From Burkholderiaceae bacterium (lineage in GTDB: Bacteria > Pseudomonadota > Gammaproteobacteria > Burkholderiales > Burkholderiaceae): DNA of 64,000 nucleotides. The stretch lies in assembly GCA_947448415.1 (NCBI GenBank), contig CANFMT010000003.1, positions 1-64,000 on the forward strand, in the 5' to 3' direction. The position numbers and the translations under genes are program-made. Numbering within the stretch: the stretch's first letter is position 1; each line of letters begins with the position of its first letter. A model generated the notes under the pieces. That model had not been told where the DNA came from. It saw only the letters and a list, made by a program, of their open reading frames with translations, and did not search any database. Shown one piece after another: positions 7,739 to 17,381 of this stretch.

Positions 7739-8701
7739 TTATTTTTTCTCTAAAACGGTTTGTACAACATAGCGTGGACGCTTGCGAATTTGTTGGTAGA
7801 TGCGGCCAATGTACTCACCTAAAAGACCAAGGCCAAACAGCATCACACCAATCAGGAAGAAGGTTAAAGCGAAGAGAGTGAAAACACCCTCTACCTCAGC
7901 ACCCAGAACAAAGCGGCGCACTAGCAAATAGGCGAATAGGCTACCTGCAGCCAGTGAAAGCAGCATGCCGAGAATTGAGAAGATCTGCAACGGCATGATA
8001 GAAAAGCCGGTGACCAAATCAAAGTTCAGACGAATCAGTTGATACAGAGTGTACTTAGATTCTCCGGCAAAACGCTCTTCGTGTTTAACAAAAATTTCTA
8101 CTGGGTTTGCAGAAAAAGTATATGCAAGTGCAGGGATGAATGTATTGCTTTCATCACATTGGCGAACTAGATCAACAATTCGACGGCTATAGCCGCGCAA
8201 CATACAACCTTGATCAGTCATCGTGATGCGCGTAATGTTTTCACGCAAGCGATTCATGGCGCGTGAAGCAAATTTTCTAAAAAAGCTATCTTGACGATCG
8301 GCGCGAATAGTGCCGACATAATCATGCCCTTTTAATAATTGCTCAGTCAATGCATCAATTTCTTCTGGAGGATTTTGTAAGTCCGCATCTAAAGTGATGA
8401 TGTATTCACCTTTGGCATATTCAAAGCCAGCCATGATGGCCATATGTTGACCAAAGTTGCTATGGAATAAAACAGCGCGAGTCACATCGGGACGCAATTC
8501 GACTTGCTTAGAAAGAATACCGGCCGAACGATCTTTGCTGCCATCGTTCACAAATATGATCTCGTAGTTGATCTTACGTTTAGCAGCCAGCGTATCTAAT
8601 GCTGGGTAGAGTCGGTCAAATAGGGCTTGGAGACCATCTTCCTCGTTGTAAACGGGAATAACAATGCTGAGCGTTGGGTTGGCAACTAAATTTGCAGTCA
8701 T
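7739..8701 (-). CDS. arnC: Undecaprenyl-phosphate Ara4FN transferase ArnC
   Basis: A 320-aa GT2 family membrane glycosyltransferase that moves Ara4FN from UDP to undecaprenyl phosphate on the cytoplasmic face. The GT-A domain has LSIVIPVYNEEDGL, the FVNDGSKDRS motif and the DXD-like DADLQNPPEEI. Two hydrophobic segments lie near the C-terminus (about residues 235-260 and 270-295), followed by LLGEYIGRIYQQIRKRPRY, typical of ArnC/DPM1-like enzymes. On family sequence alone it could be another polyprenyl-phosphate transferase, but its position between arnB and the arnA halves settles the call. Confidence 0.93.
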   Translation of the reverse strand: MTANLVANPTLSIVIPVYNEEDGLQALFDRLYPALDTLAAKRKINYEIIFVNDGSKDRSAGILSKQVELRPDVTRAVLFHSNFGQHMAIMAGFEYAKGEYIITLDADLQNPPEEIDALTEQLLKGHDYVGTIRADRQDSFFRKFASRAMNRLRENITRITMTDQGCMLRGYSRRIVDLVRQCDESNTFIPALAYTFSANPVEIFVKHEERFAGESKYTLYQLIRLNFDLVTGFSIMPLQIFSILGMLLSLAAGSLFAYLLVRRFVLGAEVEGVFTLFALTFFLIGVMLFGLGLLGEYIGRIYQQIRKRPRYVVQTVLEKK

Positions 8702-8742
8702 GCTGCAATTTTGCCTGATTCTGTGGTCTTAGCCCAAGAACG

Positions 8743-9909
8743 TTAGTTTTTGCGGTATTTCAGCAAGATTCCGACTAAAGCCCTGGCTATACGGCCAATA
8801 TTTTCATCTGTCATGGCAGGAAATAAGGGTAAGGTCAGTATGGAATGGCCAACGCGCTCGGCAATTGGCGTATCCGACGTTTTATACCCCTGGTTTTTGT
8901 AGAGCGTAAAACCAGTAATAGCTGGGTAATGAACGCCTGTGCCAATACCAAGATCTTTTAGCTCAGTCATGACGTGGGCGCGATCGGTATTTAATTGCTC
9001 AAGCGGTAAAACAACTTGGAACATATGCCAGTTGCTATCAGTAAAGTTTTCTACTGGCAGTTCTAGTTTCAAATGCTCTAAGCCAGCAGTTTTTAATTCT
9101 GCACGAATGACTTCAAAGTATTGCCGTGCAAGTGCAGTACGGCGAGCTTGGTAGGCAGGTAGATGTTTGAGTTGTTGTAAGCCGATTACGGCATTGATGT
9201 CGGTTAAGTTATCCTTCCCGCCCAATACATCGACATCCATACCGTCCATACCCTGACGGGTTAATCCTTGAAGGCGAAATTTCTCAGCAAGTTTTGCTTC
9301 ATCTTGATTGTTTAGAACAAGGCAGCCACCCTCAACAGTAGTCAGATTTTTGTTGGCCTGAAAACTAAAGCTCACTAAGTCGCCAAAGCTACCAATCTTT
9401 TTTCCTTTCCAATGTGATCCAAAGGCTTGTGCGGCATCTTCAATCACACGAAGGTTGTATTGCTCTGCCAGCTCATAAAGTTGATCCATGTTGACTGGTA
9501 ATCCTGCCAAATAGACTGGCATGATCGCACGCGTTCTGGATGTAATGGCAGCCGCTACTTTATTAAGATCAATATTGCGCGTTACTGGATCGACATCAAT
9601 AAAAATTGGTTTTGCGCCAACACTCAAAATGACATTAGAGGTTGCTACCCATGAGATAGGTGTAGTGATCACTTCGTCACCTATGCCAATACCTGCTACT
9701 TGTAAGGCGATCTTCATCGTTGCGGTGCCGTTGGCAAAACAGCGCACAGGGCGACCGCCAAAGTATTCACAAAGAGTTGCTTCAAATTCTGCCAACTTAG
9801 GGCCTGACGTCACCCAGCCAGAGCGCAATATTTCTGAAACAGCATCAATCGTTTCTTGATTGAAGTTGGGGCGCGTAAAGGGAATAAATGGTTGGCTTGA
9901 GCTTGACAT
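8743..9909 (-). CDS. arnB: UDP-Ara4O aminotransferase ArnB
   Basis: A 388-aa PLP-dependent DegT/DnrJ/EryC1-family sugar aminotransferase that converts UDP-Ara4O to UDP-Ara4N using glutamate. It begins with the family pattern IPFTRPNFNQETIDAV and has VIEDAAQAFGSHWKGKKIG. The PLP lysine lies in SFQANKNLTTVEGG. The C-terminal GVHYPAITGFTLYKNQGY region is ArnB-like. It lies 24 bp downstream of arnT and 41 bp upstream of arnC. Confidence 0.93.
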   Translation of the reverse strand: MSSSSQPFIPFTRPNFNQETIDAVSEILRSGWVTSGPKLAEFEATLCEYFGGRPVRCFANGTATMKIALQVAGIGIGDEVITTPISWVATSNVILSVGAKPIFIDVDPVTRNIDLNKVAAAITSRTRAIMPVYLAGLPVNMDQLYELAEQYNLRVIEDAAQAFGSHWKGKKIGSFGDLVSFSFQANKNLTTVEGGCLVLNNQDEAKLAEKFRLQGLTRQGMDGMDVDVLGGKDNLTDINAVIGLQQLKHLPAYQARRTALARQYFEVIRAELKTAGLEHLKLELPVENFTDSNWHMFQVVLPLEQLNTDRAHVMTELKDLGIGTGVHYPAITGFTLYKNQGYKTSDTPIAERVGHSILTLPLFPAMTDENIGRIARALVGILLKYRKN

Positions 9910-9933
9910 GATGTCTTATATTACTTCACTGCG

Positions 9934-11625
9934 TTACTGCGTCAAGTTCGATGCATCTGGATGCTTCACGATGACTCTACGAGAGTCTCGATCGACTTCC
10001 ACCATAGGAAAATTTTGAGCCTGAAGGGCATCAAATTGTTCTGGAACCATGATGGCATAAGCTGACTGATCTTCTTTCCAGCGAATAATGAATGCTTCGA
10101 GGGTTGGCATCCATAAATTTGGCTCTTGATTGACGCCAAATTCGAGTTCGTCAGGGGATTCCACCATGATCATCGTTCTGCCTAAATAGAACGGCACTGT
10201 GTGATCTAGAAGTCGTACTGAGTAGAAATTAATTTTTTCAGGAATAGATCCCTTCACTCTTTCTACGAGATCAATTCCAGAAACAGCCCTTCCTAAAGTC
10301 TCATGACCGGTTCCGGCAATAATGGCGCAGAGGAAAAATCCACAAGCAAAACTGACAATACTTTGAATACCATTACGTTTGCTTTGCCATACTGCAAAGG
10401 TGCTAAAGCCGACTAATGAAACTAATGCGGCGATAACCCAATAGGTGTATTGCGCATAGACCTCAATCTCATCAGGCCTTGCTTGTTTACCAATGGCATC
10501 TAGGAAGAAGAAGCCAATACATCCAAGCAGTGCAAATCCAAGAGCTTGTAATTTCCAAGGTAAAGCCATTGTGTTGGTATGGCTGAGTAATCGATCTAAT
10601 CGACTACCAATGATTAGTGCGAGCGCTGGGAAAACAGGGATGATATAGCCGGGCAATTTTGATTGCGATACGCTAAAGAATGCAAAGATCACTACAAACC
10701 AACATACCAATAACCAAGCTGGTGAGAACTCACGACGACGCTCACTCCATGCTTGCGCAATGGCTCCGGGTATTTGCAGAACCCATGGGAGGATGCCGAT
10801 GAATAAAAGCGGAACAAAGTAATAAATGGGGCCTGTTCTACTGTGAGCATCTTCTGTAAAACGTTGCAAGTGCTCATGGATAAAGAAGAACTCTAAGAAC
10901 TCGGGATTACGTTGCGCAACCAAAATAAACCAGGGCGCCGTGATGACTAAGAACAGAATGCTGCCACTAAATAAACGCAAGCGAGCCCAAATTTTCCAAT
11001 CCCACGTGCTGATGGAGTACGCAATGAAAACCATTGCTGGGATGGCAGCGCCGATGACGCCCTTGGATAAAGTTGCGAGTGCCATAAATATCCAACAGGC
11101 CCACATCCAATTGCGAAAGCTATTTTTGTTATGAGAAGTTTGTGCAAGTAGTAGGCTACATAGCGCTGCAACTAAAAAAGAAGACAGACCCATGTCAAGT
11201 GAATTGAAGTGACCACTAATAATCCACATCGGACTCGAGGCCAATACAACTGCTGCTAACCATCCGGCTCTGGCGTTAAAAATTCTCGCACCAGTAAAGC
11301 CAACCAGAAGAATGGTTAGAAAGCCAGTTAATGCTGTCCAAAGTCTTGCTTGCCAATCACCAATACCAAACACTTGAAAAGCTGCTGCAGTTGCCCATGC
11401 TTGTAGGGGCGGCTTTTCAAAATATTTGTAGCCGTTATAGCGCGGTGTGACCCAATCACCGGTGACCAACATTTCTCGGGCGATTTCTGCGTAGCGCCCC
11501 TCATCAGATGGAATGAGGTGGCGGTAATTAAGGGTTCCAAACCATAACAAGCCATAAATGATGACCAACAGGAGAATCTTGCCCGGATGAAGAGCCGAAG
11601 ATTGCCTGATTTGGCCAAATTGCAT
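9934..11625 (-). CDS. arnT: Lipid A Ara4N transferase ArnT
   Basis: A 563-aa multi-spanning inner-membrane GT83/PMT-family enzyme that moves Ara4N from undecaprenyl phosphate to lipid A phosphates on the periplasmic face. This lowers negative charge and favours cationic-peptide (polymyxin) tolerance. The first periplasmic loop contains LIPSDEGRYAEIAREML and the GYKYFEKPPLQAW motif typical of ArnT. About a dozen hydrophobic segments follow and then a soluble C-terminal domain. The start ATG overlaps the stop of the upstream Mth938-like gene by one base (TAATG). Confidence 0.93.
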   Translation of the reverse strand: MQFGQIRQSSALHPGKILLLVIIYGLLWFGTLNYRHLIPSDEGRYAEIAREMLVTGDWVTPRYNGYKYFEKPPLQAWATAAAFQVFGIGDWQARLWTALTGFLTILLVGFTGARIFNARAGWLAAVVLASSPMWIISGHFNSLDMGLSSFLVAALCSLLLAQTSHNKNSFRNWMWACWIFMALATLSKGVIGAAIPAMVFIAYSISTWDWKIWARLRLFSGSILFLVITAPWFILVAQRNPEFLEFFFIHEHLQRFTEDAHSRTGPIYYFVPLLFIGILPWVLQIPGAIAQAWSERRREFSPAWLLVCWFVVIFAFFSVSQSKLPGYIIPVFPALALIIGSRLDRLLSHTNTMALPWKLQALGFALLGCIGFFFLDAIGKQARPDEIEVYAQYTYWVIAALVSLVGFSTFAVWQSKRNGIQSIVSFACGFFLCAIIAGTGHETLGRAVSGIDLVERVKGSIPEKINFYSVRLLDHTVPFYLGRTMIMVESPDELEFGVNQEPNLWMPTLEAFIIRWKEDQSAYAIMVPEQFDALQAQNFPMVEVDRDSRRVIVKHPDASNLTQ

Positions 11626-12002
11626 TAAACCGGCTCCATAATCAGTGCCAACAGGACTTGACGTCCTTCACCTACCAAGATGTTGTAAGTACGGCAGGCG
11701 GCTTGAGAATCCATGATTTCGAAGCCGATTTTGGCCTCAATGAGAGCTTTCAGTAGTTCTGGTTTGGGAAATCTTTGGCGGCTACCGGTCCCAATAAGGA
11801 TTAATTCTGGTTTTAAATCAACCATTTGGGCGAAATGGTCGGTTGCTAAGTCTTCAAAAGACCGAACAGGCCAATCAGTGATTGCGCCATCTGAGCTCAG
11901 TAGCACTGCGTGGGCGTAAGGAGTCTTATTGATCTCTACATAGCCATCGCCATAGCCAGTGATCGTATTCGCTCCGGAGTGGGGGTCAGATTGCAGCTTC
12001 AA
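11625..12002 (-). CDS. Mth938-like domain protein (DUF498 family)
   Basis: A 125-aa small protein of the Mth938/NDUFAF3-like family, recognised from KLQSDPHSGANTITGYGDGYVEIN, ELILIGTGSRQRFP and the NILVGEGRQVLLALI ending. Biochemical function in bacteria is unresolved. It is the first gene of the arn transcription unit and shares a TAATG junction with arnT, so it is probably co-transcribed by chance of position or as a real partner. The start is a TTG at 12002 preceded by AGAGAG. A perfect TATAAT (minus strand, 12034-12029) lies about 30 bp upstream, although its -35 is poorly spaced. Confidence 0.85.
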   Translation of the reverse strand: MKLQSDPHSGANTITGYGDGYVEINKTPYAHAVLLSSDGAITDWPVRSFEDLATDHFAQMVDLKPELILIGTGSRQRFPKPELLKALIEAKIGFEIMDSQAACRTYNILVGEGRQVLLALIMEPV

Positions 12003-12028
12003 GTGGACTCTCTGTCATAATTATGTTG

Positions 12029-12034
12029 ATTATA
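12029..12034 (-). promoter_or_regulatory. Candidate -10 box for the arn operon
   Basis: A perfect TATAAT on the minus strand lies in the 79-bp divergent region between the Mth938-like gene and alaA. The nearest -35-like hexamer, TTGAAA, is about 20 bp upstream, longer than the optimum. This supports a promoter here but leaves its strength and control open. No PmrA/PhoP-type box was recognised. Confidence 0.35.
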
Positions 12035-12081
12035 GCTAGCTGTTTTTTCTAAGATTTCAAGAACTTACCTTTAAATTTATT

Positions 12082-13338
12082 GTGAAACCGATCCGAAAGT
12101 CCCAAAAGCTCGATAACGTCTGTTATGACATACGTGGGCCCGTGCTCGAGCTCGCTCAGCGCATGGAGGAAGAGGGTCACAAAATCATCAAATTAAACAT
12201 CGGAAACGTAGGGGTTTTCGGTTTTGATCCACCTGAAGAGATTCAGTTGGACATGATCCGCAATTTAAGCAATGCCTCAGCCTACTCCGACTCCAAAGGA
12301 ATCTTTGCAGCGCGTAAAGCCATCATGCAGTATTGCCAGGAAAAAGGCATCCAAGGTGTGACCTTGGATGATGTTTATACAGGAAATGGCGTTTCTGAGC
12401 TCATCGTTCTTTCAATGAATGCTTTGTTAAATGATGGTGATGAAGTTTTAGTTCCGACGCCTGATTACCCTTTGTGGACAGCGGCAGTCAGTTTATCTAG
12501 TGGCACCCCTGTTCATTATCTTTGTGATGAATCTAAAGATTGGGCGCCAGACTTAAACGATCTTCGTAAAAAAATTACTCCTCGCACTAAAGCAATTGTG
12601 GTGATTAATCCGAATAATCCTACTGGCGCAATTTACTCAAAAGAAGTTTTGCTTGAGTTGACGCAAATTGCTCGTGAACATGGTTTGATTTTGTTTGCCG
12701 ATGAAATCTACGACAAAATGTTGTATGACGGCGAGAAGCACATTTCATTAGCCTCTTTGTCTAGTGATGTAGTCATTATTACTTTTAATGGCCTTTCCAA
12801 GAATTACCGTTCTTGCGGCTACCGCGCAGGCTGGATGGTGGTTTCAGGCGATAAAGAAATGGTTCGTGACTACATTGAAGGCTTGAATATGCTGGCCTCG
12901 ATGCGCCTGTGTGCAAACGTTCCAGGTCAGTATGCAATCCAAACTGCTCTTGGTGGCTATCAAAGTATTAATGATTTGGTAGGCGAGGGTGGTCGTCTTG
13001 CAAAGCAACGTGATTTGGCTTGGAAACTTATCACTGAAATTCCTGGTGTTTCTTGCGTCAAACCAAAGTCAGCTTTGTATTTATTTCCTAGGCTAGACCC
13101 AGAAGTTTACCCAATTGAAGATGATCAACAGTTTGTTGCTGATCTATTAAAGGAAGAAAAAGTATTGTTAGTGCAGGGCTCTGGCTTTAACTGGGGTCAG
13201 CCTGATCACTTCCGTGTAGTGTTCTTGCCTCATGAGGATGTGTTGAAGGAGGCGATTAGTCGCCTTGCACGTTTTCTGGAGCGTTATCGTAATAAGCACA
13301 GCCGTAAGGCTTCTTCAACTGCAGCAAAGGCATCATGA
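12082..13338 (+). CDS. alaA: Alanine-synthesising aminotransferase AlaA
   Basis: A 418-aa class I/II PLP aminotransferase that forms alanine from pyruvate and glutamate. It starts KPIRKSQKLDNVCYDIRGPV, nearly the same as E. coli AlaA, and keeps GNGVSELIV, NPNNPTGA and FADEIYDKMLYD. The PLP lysine is in NGLSKNYRSCGYRAGW (about K240). The start codon is GTG at 12082. It overlaps the next gene, hom, by the ATGA arrangement at 13335-13338, so the two are translationally coupled. A basic, Ser/Ala-rich tail follows the conserved end. Confidence 0.95.
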   Translation: MKPIRKSQKLDNVCYDIRGPVLELAQRMEEEGHKIIKLNIGNVGVFGFDPPEEIQLDMIRNLSNASAYSDSKGIFAARKAIMQYCQEKGIQGVTLDDVYTGNGVSELIVLSMNALLNDGDEVLVPTPDYPLWTAAVSLSSGTPVHYLCDESKDWAPDLNDLRKKITPRTKAIVVINPNNPTGAIYSKEVLLELTQIAREHGLILFADEIYDKMLYDGEKHISLASLSSDVVIITFNGLSKNYRSCGYRAGWMVVSGDKEMVRDYIEGLNMLASMRLCANVPGQYAIQTALGGYQSINDLVGEGGRLAKQRDLAWKLITEIPGVSCVKPKSALYLFPRLDPEVYPIEDDQQFVADLLKEEKVLLVQGSGFNWGQPDHFRVVFLPHEDVLKEAISRLARFLERYRNKHSRKASSTAAKAS

Positions 13339-14645
13339 AACCGATTCAAGTAGGTCTACTAGGTATTGGCACTGTTGGTGGTGGCGTATTTACTGTTCTC
13401 GAACGCAACCAGGATGAGATTACTCGTCGTGCTGGACGTGGCATTCGCATTCATACGGTTGCTGACCTTAATGTAGAGCGTGCCAAAGAATTGGTTAAGG
13501 ATCGCGCGCAAATAGTGAGCGATGCTCGTGCCGCCATCAACAACCCTGAAATCGATGTTGTAGTCGAATTGATTGGTGGTTACGGCATTGCTAAAGACTT
13601 GGTTCTTGAAGCGATTTCAGCTGGCAAGCATGTGGTCACAGCAAATAAGGCGCTCATCGCCGTGCATGGCAATGAGATATTTAAGGCTGCGCATGCTCAA
13701 GGGGTAATGGTTGCATTTGAAGCCGCAGTAGCTGGCGGCATTCCAATCATTAAGGCCTTGCGCGAAGGTTTAACTGCTAACCGCATTGAATGGATTGCCG
13801 GCATTATCAATGGCACAACAAATTTCATCTTGTCAGAGATGCGTGACAAAGGTTTAGATTTTGATACCGTGTTGAAAGAGGCTCAACGCCTAGGTTACGC
13901 AGAAGCTGATCCTACTTTTGACATTGAAGGTGTTGATGCCGCTCATAAAGCAACCATCATGAGTGCGATTGCGTTTGGTATTCCTATGCAATTTGAAAAA
14001 GCGCACGTTGAAGGCATTACTAAATTAGATGCGATTGATATTAAATATGCTGAGCAATTGGGTTACCGCATTAAGTTACTTGGTATTGCGAAGAAAACTT
14101 CTACAGGCGTTGAGTTACGTGTACATCCAACGCTAATCCCTTCTAAGCGTTTAATTGCAAACGTGGAAGGCGCCATGAATGCCGTGCAGGTATTTGGTGA
14201 CGCTGTCGGCACTACCTTGTATTACGGCAAAGGTGCTGGTTCTGAGCCTACAGCTTCAGCCGTCATAGCAGACTTAGTGGATATCGCCCGTTTATTGAGT
14301 GCGGATGCTGAGCATCGCGTTCCTTATTTGGCTTTCCAGCCAGGAGCAGTTCAAAACACTCCAGTATTGCCAATCGGTGAGATTACTACTAGCTACTATC
14401 TGCGCTTACGTGTTGCCGATCAGGCGGGTGTATTGGCGGATATCACTCGTATTCTGGCTTCGCATGGTGTTTCTATTGATGCACTCTTACAAAAAGAGGC
14501 TGATGAGGGCGAGAGTCAAACTGATTTAGTAGCTTTGACTCACGAAACCAAAGAGAAGAACATGCTTGCCGCAATTAAAGAGATACAAGATCTGAAGACT
14601 GTTGCTGGCAAAGTAGTGAAGATCCGTTTAGAAAATCTGTCTTAA
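13335..14645 (+). CDS. hom: Homoserine dehydrogenase
   Basis: A 436-aa monofunctional enzyme that reduces aspartate-semialdehyde to homoserine, the branch point to threonine and methionine. The Rossmann motif is GLLGIGTVGGGVFTVL (residues 8-23). The catalytic region includes GIINGTTNFILSEM and YAEADPTFDIEGVDAAHK. A C-terminal ACT domain from about residue 350 (YYLRLRVADQAGVLADITRIL) predicts allosteric feedback by threonine or a related amino acid. It sits between alaA and thrC on the plus strand. Confidence 0.96.
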   Translation: MKPIQVGLLGIGTVGGGVFTVLERNQDEITRRAGRGIRIHTVADLNVERAKELVKDRAQIVSDARAAINNPEIDVVVELIGGYGIAKDLVLEAISAGKHVVTANKALIAVHGNEIFKAAHAQGVMVAFEAAVAGGIPIIKALREGLTANRIEWIAGIINGTTNFILSEMRDKGLDFDTVLKEAQRLGYAEADPTFDIEGVDAAHKATIMSAIAFGIPMQFEKAHVEGITKLDAIDIKYAEQLGYRIKLLGIAKKTSTGVELRVHPTLIPSKRLIANVEGAMNAVQVFGDAVGTTLYYGKGAGSEPTASAVIADLVDIARLLSADAEHRVPYLAFQPGAVQNTPVLPIGEITTSYYLRLRVADQAGVLADITRILASHGVSIDALLQKEADEGESQTDLVALTHETKEKNMLAAIKEIQDLKTVAGKVVKIRLENLS

Positions 14646-14664
14646 GTAAAACTTAGCAAAATAA

Positions 14665-16107
14665 ATGCGTTACCAATCTACTCGTGGCAATAGCCCACAA
14701 CAATCCTTTTTAGAAATTTTGTTGGGTGGATTGGCGCCTGATGGCGGCTTATATTTGCCTACGCAGTACCCCAAGGTGACTGCAGCGCAATTAGATTCCT
14801 GGCGTGGTTTGCCATATGCTGATTTAGCGTATGAGGTGTTGAGTTTGTATTGCGACGATATTCCTGAGTCTGATTTGCGCGCACTCTTGCGTAAAACGTA
14901 CACCGAACAGGTTTACTGCAATGGGCGCTCTCAAGATAATGCAAAAGACATTACGCCGATCCATTGGTTGGGTGAAGAGCATGGCACCCGTATTGGCCTA
15001 TTGAGCCTCTCAAATGGCCCAACTTTGGCCTTCAAGGATATGGCGATGCAGTTGCTGGGCAATCTGTTTGAATACGCCTTAAAGAAAAAAGGTCAGCAGC
15101 TGAATATTTTGGGTGCGACTTCTGGTGATACTGGTAGTGCTGCTGAATATGCGATGCGTGGCAAAGAAGGCGTAAAAGTATTTATGCTTTCACCACGCGG
15201 CAAGATGAGCGCCTTCCAGTCTGCACAAATGTACTCCTTGCAAGATCCTAATATTTTTAACTTGGCAGTAGCTGGCGTTTTTGATGACTGCCAAGATATT
15301 GTTAAGGCGGTAAGCAATGATCACGCTTTCAAGGCGAATAATAAAATTGGTACTGTTAACTCTATTAACTGGGGTCGTGTGGTAGCTCAGGTGGTCTATT
15401 ATTTCCAGGGCTACCTATTAGCAACTAAGTCTAGTAATGAGAAAGTCTCATTCACTGTTCCTTCAGGTAACTTTGGCAACATCTGCGCAGGCCATATTGC
15501 TCGCATGATGGGTTTGCCTATCGAGCATTTGATTGCCGCAACAAACGAAAATGATGTGCTCGATGAGTTCTTCCGCACGGGGGTCTATCGTGCTCGCAAA
15601 TCTGCAGAAACACTACATACCTCTAGCCCATCCATGGATATTTCTAAAGCGAGTAACTTTGAGCGCTTTGTTTTTGATTTCATGGGTCAGGATGGCAAAG
15701 CTACTGCAGCGATGTTTAAGCAGGTTGATGAAGCGGGTGGTTTTGACATCTCGAAAGATGCGGTCTTTGAAGAACTGGGTAAGTACGGCTTCCAATCGGG
15801 TCGTAGTACCCATGAGAATCGCCTAGAGACTATTCGTGACATAGATAAACGCTATGACGTGATGATTGATACTCACACTGCCGATGGTGTGAAAGTGGCT
15901 CGTGAGCATTTGCAAGCTGGTATTCCGATGATTGTTTTAGAAACGGCTTTACCAATTAAGTTTGAAGAAACTATTGAAGTGGCTTTAGGCCGTCCTGCTG
16001 AATGCCCGCCAGCTTTTAAAGACATCAAATCTAAGCCACAGCGAGTTGAAAATATTGATGCAGATGTTACCCAAGTTAAAAACTTTATTACTACCCATCT
16101 TAATTAA
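14665..16107 (+). CDS. thrC: Threonine synthase
   Basis: A 480-aa PLP enzyme that turns O-phosphohomoserine into threonine. The N-terminus MRYQSTRGN is standard, and the PLP lysine lies in NGPTLAFKDMAMQ (about K122). LGATSGDTGSAAEYAMRG and VPSGNFGNICAGHIA are phosphate-loop signatures. It follows hom by 19 bp and precedes moeA by 14 bp. The gene that would supply the phosphorylated substrate (homoserine kinase) is not in this window. Confidence 0.96.
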   Translation: MRYQSTRGNSPQQSFLEILLGGLAPDGGLYLPTQYPKVTAAQLDSWRGLPYADLAYEVLSLYCDDIPESDLRALLRKTYTEQVYCNGRSQDNAKDITPIHWLGEEHGTRIGLLSLSNGPTLAFKDMAMQLLGNLFEYALKKKGQQLNILGATSGDTGSAAEYAMRGKEGVKVFMLSPRGKMSAFQSAQMYSLQDPNIFNLAVAGVFDDCQDIVKAVSNDHAFKANNKIGTVNSINWGRVVAQVVYYFQGYLLATKSSNEKVSFTVPSGNFGNICAGHIARMMGLPIEHLIAATNENDVLDEFFRTGVYRARKSAETLHTSSPSMDISKASNFERFVFDFMGQDGKATAAMFKQVDEAGGFDISKDAVFEELGKYGFQSGRSTHENRLETIRDIDKRYDVMIDTHTADGVKVAREHLQAGIPMIVLETALPIKFEETIEVALGRPAECPPAFKDIKSKPQRVENIDADVTQVKNFITTHLN

Positions 16108-16121
16108 ATACACAAAGCGCT

Positions 16122-17363
16122 ATGACTAAGCCTCCGATGTTGACCGCTCAGCAGGCTTTAGATCACTTGCTTTCTCACGCGAAGCCTGTGGTTGAATGTG
16201 AAAAGATTGCCATGCAAGCTACCCTAGGTCGTGTACTTGCAGAGAATGTTGATAGCCTAGTTGATGTTCCGCCGCTCGATAACACTTCGATGGATGGTTA
16301 TGCAGTGCGTACTGCTGATACCCAAGTAACTGGAAGAGTTCTAAGAATTGCTCAACGCATTCCAGCGGGATCGATTGGCACAACTTTAGAGCCTGGTACG
16401 GCCGCCAGAATTTTTACTGGCGCCCCTGTACCCCCAGGGGCAGATGCGGTTGTGATGCAGGAGGATTGCGCCATTCCTGATGGTTCTACTGATCAAGTTC
16501 AAGTCAATATTGCTCCCGCCTCAGGTCAGTGGATTCGCCGTAGAGGTGAGGATTTAACTACAGGTAAAACTTGTTTAGCTGCAGGTACATTTTTGCGACC
16601 ACAAGAGTTAGGTGTTGCTGCCTCAGCTGGTCTGACGCATTTAAATGTGAAGCGTCGCGTTCGGGTGGCAGCATTCTTTACTGGTGATGAATTAGCGCTC
16701 CCGGGCGAGCCCTTAAAGCCAGGCGGTATTTACAACTCTAATCGTGACACCTTATTGGCCTGCCTCAAATCCTTAGGATGCGATGCAACGGATTTAGGTA
16801 TAGTTCCCGATCGCTTGGATGCAACACGAGAAGCGCTGCGCAAAGCAAGTAAAGATCACGACTTGATCATCACCTCTGGCGGTGTATCAGTTGGCGAAGA
16901 AGATCACATCAAGCCAGCTGTGACGGCTGAAGGTAGATTGGATCTATGGCAAATTGCTATTAAGCCTGGTAAGCCATTAGCATTTGGTGCGGTACGTAAA
17001 TCAGACGAACCCAAGGATGGCGAAGCATGGTTTATCGGTTTACCTGGAAACCCTGTATCTAGTTTTGTAACCTTCTTATTATTCGTTCGGCCATTTATTT
17101 TGAAGTTGCAGGGTCGCGAAGCTAAGAGTCCGCAATCCTATTTGATGCGTGCAGATTTTGATTGGTTAAAAGCGGATCGTCGTAATGAATTCTTGCGCGT
17201 TAAGTTGAATAACAACGACGGTTTAGATTTATTCCCTAACCAAAGCTCTGGCGTTCTCACTAGCGCTTCTTGGGGCGATGGTTTAGTCGATTGCCCGCCA
17301 AACCAGCCAATTAAAGCTGGCGATCTGGTGAAGTACATTCCTTTTGATGCGCTTCTCAAATAA
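16122..17363 (+). CDS. moeA: Molybdopterin molybdenumtransferase MoeA
   Basis: A 413-aa enzyme that inserts molybdate into adenylylated molybdopterin. It has the usual order: an N-terminal region with PPLDNTSMDGYAVRTADT, then FTGAPVPPGADAVVMQED. The MoCF-fold catalytic domain follows, with TSGGVSVGEEDHIKP, then PGNPVSSFVTF and a small C-terminal barrel. It opens a moeA-moaD-moaE set that probably forms one transcript with the upstream threonine genes, given the 14-bp spacing. Confidence 0.95.
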   Translation: MTKPPMLTAQQALDHLLSHAKPVVECEKIAMQATLGRVLAENVDSLVDVPPLDNTSMDGYAVRTADTQVTGRVLRIAQRIPAGSIGTTLEPGTAARIFTGAPVPPGADAVVMQEDCAIPDGSTDQVQVNIAPASGQWIRRRGEDLTTGKTCLAAGTFLRPQELGVAASAGLTHLNVKRRVRVAAFFTGDELALPGEPLKPGGIYNSNRDTLLACLKSLGCDATDLGIVPDRLDATREALRKASKDHDLIITSGGVSVGEEDHIKPAVTAEGRLDLWQIAIKPGKPLAFGAVRKSDEPKDGEAWFIGLPGNPVSSFVTFLLFVRPFILKLQGREAKSPQSYLMRADFDWLKADRRNEFLRVKLNNNDGLDLFPNQSSGVLTSASWGDGLVDCPPNQPIKAGDLVKYIPFDALLK

Positions 17364-17381
17364 TCGGTTTACGATTAACTC

